Origin: Cryptomeria japonica
Taxonomy: Eukaryota; Streptophyta; Pinopsida; Cupressales; Cupressaceae
Reading direction: 5' to 3'
Length of the DNA: 64,000 nucleotides
NCBI RefSeq assembly: GCF_030272615.1
Contig: NC_081414.1
Coordinates: forward strand, 523,636,137-523,700,136
Below the pieces are notes generated by a model. It was not told the DNA's origin and ran no database searches. It was given only the letters and a program-made list of their open reading frames with translations. The position numbers and the translations under genes are program-made. This document shows positions 34,256 through 44,421 of the stretch, one piece after another; the stretch's first letter is position 1, and each line of letters starts with the position of its first letter.

Positions 34256-37200
34256 CTATTGACAGAATACCTTAGGAGATAATGGGAGTTGGTCAACATG
34301 AAATATATACTCACCACATCCTAGGTCTTTAATCTTGAACTTTTCTTTTAGCTCTGCTTGTTTGGATGTAGAAGCTTTTAAGGATTCAGGATCCACATAT
34401 GTCGATGAAGGAACAGCTTCGCGATTGACTGGAATTGTTATTTCTGACCGAGGTTGCAGATTGTTGCAATATATGAATGGATTTGGATCCGCTTTGACGG
34501 TCACTTCAACTCCATTGTGTGGAAACTTGATACATCGATGGTATGTAGAAGGGACTGCGCTCATCTCATGAATCCATGGACATCCCAAGAGTATGTTGTA
34601 TGTGAGATCGATGTCTAGGACTTGACAAACCACATCCTTCGTAACTGGCCCAACTCTGAGAGGTAAGGTGACTGTACCCTTGGATGAACGCTCTTCATCA
34701 TCATATGCTTTGATAGTAATTTTATTTGTAGAATTCATAGCTTTGTCGGAATATCCCAATTGTTTAATAGTGTTCAATGTACAAATGTTTAGACCTGCTC
34801 CTCCATCTATCAGGACTCTTTTTATTTGATGTTTGTGAATGAAGGCTTCAATGTGTAATGGTGCATTATGTGGCTGACTTACAGAGGCATCATCAGCTTC
34901 TGTGAATGTAAGGGAGTGTGGAATGGAAAGGTATCCCACCATTGCTTGAAACTGGTCCACGTTCAGATCAGTAGGAACGGCGGTGTCTCTTAAGATTGTG
35001 TCAAGAATAGCTTTATGAGCGGGGGATATGCGTAAAAGCTCAAGTATGGAGATGAGCGCGGGTGTCTTCCCTAACTGTTCCACAAGGTCATATTCAGGTT
35101 TGGTTGATGAAGAAGCAGTGTTTTTAGTTGAAGCTCCTGGCAAAGTAATTTTACCTCGACGGGTTGTAACATGACACTCAGAGGCAGGTTCGGAAGAAGA
35201 TCCAACACCTCTTAGGACAATCTTGAGTCTCTGGGTAGAATTCTCAGACGCTTTGTCCTTGATGATAATAGTAGAGACGTAATTGTCCATCGAGATGTGA
35301 TTGATAGTTGAATCATAGTTGTAAGGTGCTCTAGTATAGTTGGCTTGGTCATCTGTGGCTTTAGCTTTTCCCTTGTCATGTTTTGGGAATGGTTCCTTAA
35401 ACATCTCATGTTCTTGATTGGATGAGTGTCCCTCAATCTCAATGTCACCTCTATCAATGAGATCTTGTACGATGTTCTTCAGTCGATGACAATTTCCTGT
35501 CTTATGACCCTTGCTCTTATGAAATTCACAATACTCATCATCATTCCACCAATTCGGCTTAACCTTTGGTTCATATGGAGGAAAATCTTGAACTGTGATT
35601 ACCTTGTTTGCCACTAGCTTCTTGAAAACTGACTCAAGTGGTTCTCCCAATGGAGTGTACTTCCTTCGTGATCTGGAAGTTGTTTGAGTATTTACTTGCT
35701 TGTTTGTAGAACTTGATCCTGAAAAGATGAATTTAGGTCGCACTATGTTGGCATCAACAACACCATCTTTGACTGTGTTCTTGTTTTTATTCCAAAATCT
35801 TGGCTTGTCTTTTCCTTTAAAGTCATCTTTGTTTTCCTTGAATATCTTGATGACTCCTTGTTCAATTAGGACCTTTTCTGTTGCTAAGCCTTTTTCAATG
35901 ACATCCTTGAAGGTGGACAAACAAGCTTTCCTTAGATCATAGCCAATGTCTTTGTTAACATTTTGTGTGAACATCTCTACCATTTGTTTTTGTGGAATTT
36001 CACAAGAGCATCTGCTTGCTAGATTTCTCCATCTTTGTAAGAATGATGCAAAAGATTCTCCCTCTTTTTGCTTGGTGTTGCACAAAGTAGTGATTGATAT
36101 GTCTGTCTCTATATTGTAGGAGAAATGTTGAATAAATGCTTCTGCTAGGTCACCCCATGACTTAATACCAGGTGGAAGTTGGGAGAACCATTCCATAGCT
36201 TGATCACCTAAGCTTTGTGGGAATAATCTCATCAAATATGTCTCTTTTGCTGCTACCTCAATGCAAGCTGTGAAAAATTGTCTTATGTGTGCCTTAGGAT
36301 CCCCTTTTCCTCTATACTTATCAAATTTAGGCCTCACAAAATGTGTAGGAAATGGAGGCATTGGAATGCTCTTGTCAAATGGATAAGGACATATGTCTCT
36401 CATTGTGTATGTTGGCTTCGGTGTATTTATGCCCTCCATTTTCTTTTGTAAGTCCCTGATTTGTTGTTCCAAACTGCTCTTAGGTGGAGATCGACTTCTT
36501 GGACCATACCCCATGCTTGAGGCACCAATTGGAGGAGGAGCATGTTGCATATATGGATGATATTGATCATACACATGTTCATATGGAGGAGGTCTATAAT
36601 GATGTTGCATATATGGACCACTTGGTATAGATTCATGTTGAGGAACACCATATCTATTTTGTGCATGTATACCATACTCTACAGGTATGTCATGTTCTAT
36701 TGTATTGCCCCTAAATTTGACATGAGGTTTCCTTGTGTCCAAATTTTGAGCATGCCTTGGAATATCCCATTGCTTTGGTGGTTGATCCTTAGCATTGATA
36801 TGTGATTGAACATATTTTTCTCCATAAAACTTCCATAATGTTGTGCGAAGGTGAGTATCTTATGTTTGACCATGTGTATGTGGGACCTCTAGTTTTTGAA
36901 GCAAAGTTGATGGTGATTCAGGTACCATGTGTGGTCCTCTATTTCCTCCACTATTAGGTCTCCTTTGATCCATATTGGAGTGAGGTTGTTGCAAAGGTCT
37001 ATGTTCCATTATTTGAGACATGTCAAAATCATGAGGTATCTTGGCTCCACTTTGTGCCATCATGTGTAAGAAGTATTGTCTATCTCTCCTCATTATTTCC
37101 TCAACCAATCGATTGAAATGGGGATTCATAATGGATTCTTCCACATCTGCTGAATGTACTGAAAAGTTGTCCACATTGTCATTTTGTGTAGCATTGTTGT

Positions 37201-37375
37201 TTATAGTGTCCATGTTCTCAACATTTGGATTGTTTCTATAGGCATCCATGTCAGGTAATGTAGTATGATCAGAATTGAAAAAGATCTCATTGTCATACTT
37301 ATAAGAACTCATGTTTGCGGACTCTTGAGCCTCTTTAGTTTCTCTCCTAGATTTTTGAAGACGGGTTTCAACCAT
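34256..37375 (-). pseudogene. A gag-protease polyprotein, one internal stop
   Basis: One frame of about 1040 codons from ATG 37375-37373 to TAA/TAG at 34258-34256, broken only by TAA at about 36862-36860 (CAA to TAA type). Order: an N-terminal 170 residues with a Q/N-rich part; a capsid-type retrotransposon gag domain with K-F-D-K-Y-R-G-K-G-D-P, M-E-W-F-S-Q-L-P and S-F-A-S-F-L-Q-R-W (36350-35950); a knuckle-like C-E-F-H-K-S-K-G-H-K-T-G-N-C (about 35530-35480); a Y-D-L-V-E-Q-L-G-K-T-P block; and the retropepsin-type protease with D-G-G-A-G (34807-34793) and later N-I-L-L-G-C-P-W-I. A family-typical D-S/T-G is D-G-G here, as in several plant gypsy proteases. Confidence 0.85.
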
Positions 37376-39393
37376 GAACTAGGTATTGACCAAGATGTGT
37401 GAGACTAGATGAAAAATGGAAAGAGTATGGAAGACCAAGAGTTGAATGGAATGTAAATGAGTCTGAAGTGTACTTGCAATGTCCAAAGTGTAAGACCAAG
37501 TATGTATGTAGTAGAGTAGGTGTGACTTCCAAAGAGAGGATAGTTTCTCTTGATGAGGTAAGTTGACCTTGACTCTAAGTAAAACCAAATGAGACCCAAA
37601 GGTAAGAAACCTTGATGAGGGACCACTTAGCAAAGTGTTGTTGTATGTAGTGTGTTGACAAAGTATGATGAGGACAAGCAAGTGACCTTTTGACTCAAGT
37701 TTAGACAAATGTGAATGTAATGAGAGATGTAAAGCAATGATGGATTTTGTGAGACCCAAAGACAAGTTGAATGCTAGATGAAAACCTGGAGAAACAACCT
37801 AGGAAGCTCAAGAATTCCGAAACTGATTGCTCTTGTTTGCTGGACTGTAAAATTTTTCCAATTTGTGAAGTTGTGACCAAATCTGAATGTTTGACTGTTT
37901 TTCGTGACAAGAGGACACAATGTTGATGAGGACTCAATGTTTGCAAGTGTTTAGACTCAAAATGACTCCAAGAAAAGTGTGTTATTTGATGTAAAAATGT
38001 TTTGCATACACTTGAAGACACAAAAGACACAATGTTTTGTTGTTTGGTCTTGAATGTTTTGAATGTTTAAAATAAATCAAGCACAATTCTTATGGCTGGC
38101 CAAGACGATAGTTGTTGATCCCACATGAGGTTTTACCCCCGAGGCTACGCTATTTAGAGCGGATACTTAGATGCTTGACCTCATTGGCTCCACCCTTGGC
38201 ACTCACTTCTCGGGTCAGCCAAGCATCAGTCCCCATGAAAACTACCCATGGCAAACTTTGTATCTCTACTAAGAACCGTATGTGTCTGGGCCGCTACCAG
38301 AGGTCCGACCTCCTGCCCCAACAACTAGAAGGATTTGGGCCTCTAAAACAAAATGGTGCTAGTAAGGGCATCCGCTCGTGTGGCCATACATGCGGCACTT
38401 TCAGCTCTGTAAATACAGAAGGCTCCTAGCCGGTAGGGGTTACGCCCTACAAATGATCAAATAAATTTGATCAAACGGGTTTATGGGGAGACATAGTGTC
38501 AGTATGAACTAATCAGCACACGTTATTCATAGCTTTCACCATGTATACATTTGATTATAGTGGTTCGGATGAGGTGGGTTTTCCTCACTACCACTTGGGT
38601 CGTTCTCTTCTCACTAGTAGTCCTAATGACCACACGGGAAGACAGGCCCTCTAAAGATTAAACAAAAAGAGCCTATTGCTGAAGACACAAAAGACAATGA
38701 TTCAATTTTAGTGCACCAATGGAAGTGTTTGCTAGTCTATGAAAACAAGGCACACAATAAAAATCCAAAACCTTAGCCAAGGACCTGCAACAAAGAGTTG
38801 TTAGTAGTTTGGGTTGTTTGAAATAATCACCCCTTCCTGCAAACACACAAGTTAGGTAAATTTTAAAACCCAAAAGACTTTTTGAAAATAGGGGCCTTCA
38901 ACCAAACGATTTAGCTTCCAAGGCAAGCTGCACTAATGTTAGCTAGATCTGAAAGTGTTAGTCCAAACATAAACCAGATCTAAAACCCTAAATGCAAAAA
39001 TCTGAAAACTGAATCACTAAAATTTCAAAATTTTGAAACAGTAAATACACAGACGCCGTTACCCTCAACACAGACGCGTTTGGAGCACACAGACACGATT
39101 CTGTGATTCACAGATGCGCTTAAAAGTCACAGACGCTCCTTTTAGACACAGACGCAGGTAGAAATAACACAGACGCGTTTTTGGAACACAGACGCGCCTC
39201 CCTGGAACATGCAAAATGAAATATTGACAAAACACAGATGCAGATCCCGTTGTCGCAGATGCGCCTGAAAATCAAAAACGCGTTCCGAAAGTGCGCAGAC
39301 GCGAAAATACCAAAAATGCCGCTGAAAATGGCCGATCTGCAACTTCAAAAACACAAGATCTGCAACAAGGAGGTTAAATGCAAAGGGACAAGT
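37376..39393 (-). other. A 5' leader
   Basis: About 2 kb between PBS and gag ATG, without a supported ORF. 38100-38640 is a GC-richer, probably structured segment, and the rest is AT-rich. The region nearest the PBS holds the inverted GCGTCTGTG array. Long leaders are common in Tat-type elements. Confidence 0.6.
39045..39305 (-). repeat. GCGTCTGTG array in A 5' leader
   Basis: About twelve copies of CACAGACGC or variants on the plus strand (GCGTCTGTG on the minus), spaced about 18-22 nt. It is the same word as in the PMD intron, sense with respect to element transcription. Confidence 0.85.
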
Positions 39394-39411
39394 GTCCCAC
39401 CCGGCGTGCCA
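39394..39411 (-). promoter_or_regulatory. A primer binding site
   Basis: The minus strand reads TGGCACGCCGGGTGGGAC, three bases after the LTR end (ATAAACA TTT). A TGG start is required for pairing to a tRNA CCA end. I cannot assign the tRNA with confidence. Confidence 0.7.
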
Positions 39412-39414
39412 AAA

Positions 39415-40247
39415 TGTTTATGATGAAAATGGATAACAATAATAACAATATTGAAAGGCTAAATGAATTTAACCACAAAACCCTAGCCTAACAACAACAA
39501 AGATCCACCATAACATATGAAGATTACCTAAGACAATGTAAATCACATGAAATCACAAAGATTATACCATCACATGTACAATAGGGTTTTGATCTCCATT
39601 CTTCCTATCTCCATTGATCTTGCTTGATATATATTTGCTCTCAGATTTAATGTGCACAAGAGTTCAACAAACAACAGAATGTGGTTGTAAGTAGGATCGT
39701 AGTGTAGTCAATTGATCAAGTCATTAGCTCATTAGATCATTAGGTCATTAGAATGCTTGATTAGAATGCATAGAATGATTAGAATGAATGATTAGGGTTT
39801 GATAATGAAGAAAGCATCCCCTTAAATAGAAGACACAATATGAAATGGAGGGATAAGATTGAGAGGTGTAAAAAGGAGGTCGGCTATGATTAGAGGGTAG
39901 GTAAAAGAAATAATAAAATAATGAGAGGGGTAGGTAGTGTATGAATTAAGAGATGAATGACATGTGTCATAGGTAGAAAAGGTTAATGAATTAATTAAAT
40001 AAATAAAGATTTATTTAATTAATAGAAGAAGTGGGATCAATTGAATAAATAAGATATTTATTTAATTTAGGAAAAGGATAATTTAAATAAATAAATATAT
40101 TTATTTAAATGAGAAATAAGGCTAGAAGAGGATAAATGAATTAATTAAATAAATAAAGATTTATTTAATTAATAGAAGAATTAAGTTTAGATAATTAAAT
40201 AAATAAAATATTTATTTAATTAGACATGACAATTTTAGGTGTCTACA
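39415..40247 (-). repeat. A 5' LTR
   Basis: 833 bp, nearly identical to 27599-28442. Starts TGTAGACACC on the minus strand and ends ATAAACA before the PBS. It carries the same five AT palindromes (about 39980-40232). Confidence 0.92.
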
Positions 40248-40252
40248 CTCTC

Positions 40253-41192
40253 CAGTAGATATGAGGCAATTTGGCTTCCATCATCGTAGATCTTGTTGCA
40301 TCCAAAATGGTTCTATTATTTCTTTCCACTACTCCATTCTGCTGAGGAGTCCGAGGTGCAGATAACTATCTCCTAATGCCATTTGTTTCACAAAACTATT
40401 AAATTCATAAGAAGTGAACTCACCGCCATGATCTAATCTTAGACATTCGATTTTCAATCTAGTTTCTATTTCAACCTTTTCTTTAAAGGTCTTGAATTTC
40501 TCAAAGACTTCAGACTTCTCCTTAAGAAAAGTCACCCACATCATCCTAGATTAGTCATCAATAATCAACATGAAATACCTATCACCTTGAAAGCTTTTAG
40601 TCCTTGCTGGACCACATAAGTCATTGTGAATCAAATCAATTACATCATTAGATTTATCATGTATGTTCTTAATAGAACTTCTAACTTGATTTCCCAATTG
40701 ACATTCCTTACATACCAGATTATGAGGTTTCATAATCTTAGGTATATCTCTAACTACCTTAGTTGAACTGATCTTAACAATACAATCAAAATTAACATGA
40801 CACAACCTCTTATGCCATAACCAACTCTCATCAATATGAGCAATCAAACATGTCTTATTACTAGTGTTCAAGTGAAAGATATTACCTCCAGTCTGAATAC
40901 CGGTTGCAATCTCCAAACCAGTCTTGTTAATGATTTTGCATTTTCTATCTTTAAACTGAAGTTCAAAACCCTTGTCAACCAGTTGACCAACACTCAAAAG
41001 ACTATACTTTAAAGCTTCTACATAATAGACATTATCAGTATTATGCTTGTCATCTAGAGAAATAATACCTCTACCTTTGATCATACATTCTTTGTCATCT
41101 CCAAATATGACTTGACTGCCATTGTATTCTTGTAGTGAGATAAATTTTCTTTTATCTCCAGTCATATGGTGTGAGCATCCACTATCAATTAC
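40253..41192 (-). pseudogene. D protease and integrase N-terminal part
   Basis: Continuation of the D frame after gag: protease V-I-D-S-G-C-S-H-H-M (about 41190-41160), a gag-pre-integrase block with W-L-W-H-K-R-L-C-H and a C-x2-C, then integrase with H-N-D-L-C-G-P and L-D-H-G-G-E-F. A stop at about 40550 and a frame change near 40360 break it. The Q-Q-N-G-V-V-E-R-N-N block at 40350-40310 is in another frame. Element A is inserted just after, in the W-R-E codons. Confidence 0.85.
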
Positions 41193-42350
41193 CTATTCAT
41201 CCTTATCTTCAACTTTTACTGCCAGGGCCTTTTCTTCATTCATGATAGTCGGTGTCAGTTCATCTTCCTTTAAAGCATTTAACACCCATTCCTTTCCATT
41301 GCCAGATCCACTAGTAGAGTCTTCTATCGGTTCACCTCCATAGTCATCACTTACTCCTTCCTCATCCACTATGTAGCATTGTTTATATTTCTTGAATCTA
41401 TATCTGTTCTGGTTAGGCTTAAATGATTTCTTAACTCTTTCCTCAAATCTTGCACTCCTTTGAGGACATCTAGAAGAAAAATGACCAATCTTATTACATG
41501 CAAAACATTTAAAAGGTGTTTTCCCTTCATACTCACTTCCTGTTGGACCTTTAGGTACCCTTATAGAAAATAAGGCTTCAAGTTGATCAAATTCTTCATC
41601 TTCTTTCCTCATGTCTTCTAATTCTTTTGCATATAGGACTTTCAAATCACTTTTTCTGATAGATGATGATGATGATGCATGAAAAGTAGGTTCAGACTTT
41701 ACAACTTCAAAAGATCCAAATTCTTCAAGTTCAAAAGCAGATAATTTCCCAATCAGAATATCTCTGTTAACTAAAGAGTTTTCCATTGTTCTCAGCTCAT
41801 TAATTGTAGTTTCCTTCATCTTGTAAGCTAGTGGAAGGGCTCTCAAGACTTTGGAAACTATTTAATCTTCACTCAAAGATCCTCCACAACAGTGAATTCC
41901 CATAACAATCTCATTTACTCTTTCCATAAACACAACAATTCTTTCATTATCTTCCATCTTCAAGTTTTTATATCTTACCCAGTAACCATCAAGTTTAGCA
42001 ATTTTCATAGTAGGGTCACCTTCATTTAGAGTTTGGAATTTGTCCCACATAACCTTTGTCGATGATTTAGCAGTCAATCCCATGATCTGCTGATCAATAA
42101 GTGCACACAAGAGGGCTTCTCTTTCTCTGCAATCATTGTCAATATTATTATCCATGTCCGTAGGAGCAGGATTGCCAGATGTCAAATCATAAGGTGTATA
42201 TCCTTTCTCAGTGATCTCCCAAATATCCTTGCCAAGACATCTAAGATGAGTCTCCATCATGATCTTCCATATTCCATAGTTTGTTCCATCAAGCTTAGGG
42301 ATTTTTGTTCTGAAAATAGTTTTCGGTGGATTAGAAGTGTTAGCTACCAT
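41193..42350 (-). pseudogene. D gag, broken
   Basis: Starts with ATG 42350-42348, reads the usual copia gag opening (K-L-D-G-T-N-Y-G-I-W-K) and ends in a knuckle C-F-A-C-N-K-I-G-H-F-S-S-R-C (41508-41467). One TAA at about 41864-41862 splits it, and a TAG at 41195-41193 separates it from the protease; both fit single-base decay from W or Q codons. Confidence 0.85.
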
Positions 42351-42398
42351 AGGATCTACCTCAAGCGGTTAAGATTCTTTAAAAGAGAACCAAAGCTC

Positions 42399-42408
42399 TG
42401 ATACCAAT
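42399..42408 (-). promoter_or_regulatory. D primer binding site
   Basis: The minus strand reads ATTGGTATCAGAGC right after the LTR end CCTAACA; it is the initiator-Met site. Confidence 0.85.
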
Positions 42409-43640
42409 TGTTAGGATAACAGGTGAACAATTGAGAGGGGGGGTGAATCAATTGTTAACGGATTATAACATTTAATCCACTGAATAACCTTTAACCAAAT
42501 TAAGTACTAGTAAAGCAGAAATTGATATCGGTAAACAATGCAACTTAACAAATAAATAGATAATCAATGTGAAGAAACCATACCATATAACACCATGATT
42601 TGTATGTGGAAAACCTAGAAAGGAAAAAACCATGGTGGGAAGCCTACCCACAGTCAGATGATACTTCTCCAGAAAGTATGTGTTACAATGAGGGGCCTGC
42701 ACATCCAGGAAGGCACACTGCCTAGAGAGTACTGCTCATTACAAAATGAGTCTCACTGACTATAGAGAGGAAACAACCATCTCAAGATAAATGGACAACA
42801 ATCCAATAGAGTGAACTACTAGAGATAGCATCTACCATGCCTGATTATAGTCCCGGTTAAGCTCAATGCCGGAGGACTAAATCCTTTTTTGAATCCAATT
42901 CGATCACCAATGATCGACCAACTCCTTTGCCTGAATGATATTAAAATATTCACACATTAAATTTTTTTACCATGACCTTTCCCACAACCACGGTACTCTA
43001 CAAAGAGTTTCTACCTCTTATTTACACAAAACCTAAGGCCTAAACCAATTAGGTCGGCCACCCAAAAGATATTACAATGATATGCCATGTCGGCTTAAGA
43101 CCAAAACAATAATAACCAATTCATAGAACATCCCAAAACATCCCGGTAACGTGTAGAGTACACATTGACATGATACCGGTCCATAGCCTAGATACGTACT
43201 AGACCTATTTTGGGTCTACCATGCCAAAGCAATATTTTCAAGCAGTTGAAGCACGATCAGAGAACATCTTCAGCATCTTGAAATCCATCTAAAAGCCACA
43301 CCAACACAACTTATGCATACTGTCAAGATTCCTCAGTGAAAGCTTTGCTGGTTAAGCCTTGAACCAATGCCAGTAAGGGTTTACTAGAGTGTATGATAGC
43401 ATCTGATTACCAATTCAATACCATCTGACCAAGACATGCTCCAGAAGCACATACCACATGTAACCAAACATATTCCATAGATCCAAACATGCCAGAAGTG
43501 TCCAATAGATAGTCTCATCTGCCAATAACACTAGATCTTCTACCAGTAACTAAAACCTATTTGCCAGTGCCGGTAACCAACCATAATAGCTAGAGATGAC
43601 ATCAATGCAACACATAATCAATTCATCCATAATGCCAATA
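42409..43640 (-). repeat. D 5' LTR
   Basis: 1232 bp, partner of 23884-25160. In element orientation it starts TATTGGCATTATGG (TG start decayed to TA) and ends CCTAACA. Confidence 0.9.
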
Positions 43641-43645
43641 GTTGG

Positions 43646-44368
43646 TCAGACATTTTATATTCTACTGGTGTTTGGATGTTAGATTTTATGCTTATGTACT
43701 AACCTTGGACTAACATATCAACTTTATGTATATATATCTCATTTTCATTTTCTTGAATTGGTTCGAGACTGTATGGGGTGTGAGGGGATGATCTTTTGTT
43801 ACCTACTTTGAAGGGACATAGAATGTCATGACTCTCCTCCATTGGTGTGCCTATTTATGTTGAGGAAATATATGTGTGTTTTCTCCATGATGCAACTGTA
43901 GGTACTGAGCATTGACTCCACCTGAATCTTCAAGTTTGAGCATGCTCTATGACCCAATGGTAATGTTGAAAAAGGAGATATCAGTCAGATACCTTGACGT
44001 GTCATCGTTCCTTCAGAACTAGATCCTTGGTTAGATATTATTGTGGTATGGTTGATCTGTGGGTTGTCTTGTCATGTCGGTGGTTAGTCCAATTGGCCCT
44101 TCGTGGCGTGTTAGTTCACAGTTCGTATTCTAGAGTATGGTTAATGTTAATTGATATTTTTATCAGAGTGTTTAATACTATATATTATTGGTGAAAAGTT
44201 GTGCAATATTAAATTTAAATAATTTAAGAAGCTAAGTGAATTAACCTATCTTACTATTTTGAAAACGTTTATTTAAATGAATTAATGAAGTTAATTTATT
44301 AAAAATATTTTAAAAGGGAATTAAATATTTATTTAGGCATTTACTTTGTGTTCATGGAAATACAAGAG

Positions 44369-44421
<53 letters not shown>

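Larger units (their letters stand above)
27599..40247 (-). mobile_element. Element A: non-autonomous Ty3/gypsy-type element with antisense PMD gene
   Basis: 12.65 kb, flanked by CTCTC on the plus strand (27594-27598 and 40248-40252; GAGAG in element orientation). LTRs lie at 39415-40247 (5') and 27599-28442 (3'), nearly identical by eye except for about 2 percent substitutions and a small indel. The PBS follows the 5' LTR and a CAAAGAGGGGCAAAA PPT precedes the 3' LTR. Sense coding: gag, protease and only the tail of integrase. Antisense: a PMD gene with an intron. It sits in the integrase gene of D, so it is younger than D. Gag and protease sequence style fits the Tat-like branch of plant Ty3/gypsy. 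That antisense extra ORFs and PMD domains occur in such elements is known; this exact combination is my reading. Confidence 0.9.
23884..43640 (-). mobile_element. Copia-type LTR retrotransposon D, carrying nested element A
   Basis: Both ends are defined. GTTGG flanks it at 23879-23883 and 43641-43645. LTRs lie at 23884-25160 and 42409-43640, with an initiator-Met PBS next to the 5' LTR and a CCAAAGGGGGAGATT-type PPT next to the 3' LTR. Gene order on the minus strand is gag, protease, integrase, reverse transcriptase, RNase H, the Ty1/copia order. Removing element A and its 5-bp duplication leaves about 7.1 kb. The ~1.25-kb LTRs and the PPT recall the SIRE/Maximus lineage, which is only a suggestion. 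Confidence 0.9.

Noticed and set aside
37379-38030. Minus-strand ORFs of 109 and 128 codons before gag
   Set aside because: Low-complexity leader DNA, no conserved motif and out of frame with gag.
38100-38640. Structured-looking GC-richer segment resembling an rRNA or tRNA region
   Set aside because: No tRNA cloverleaf or rRNA core sequence could be recognised; better explained as element A leader.
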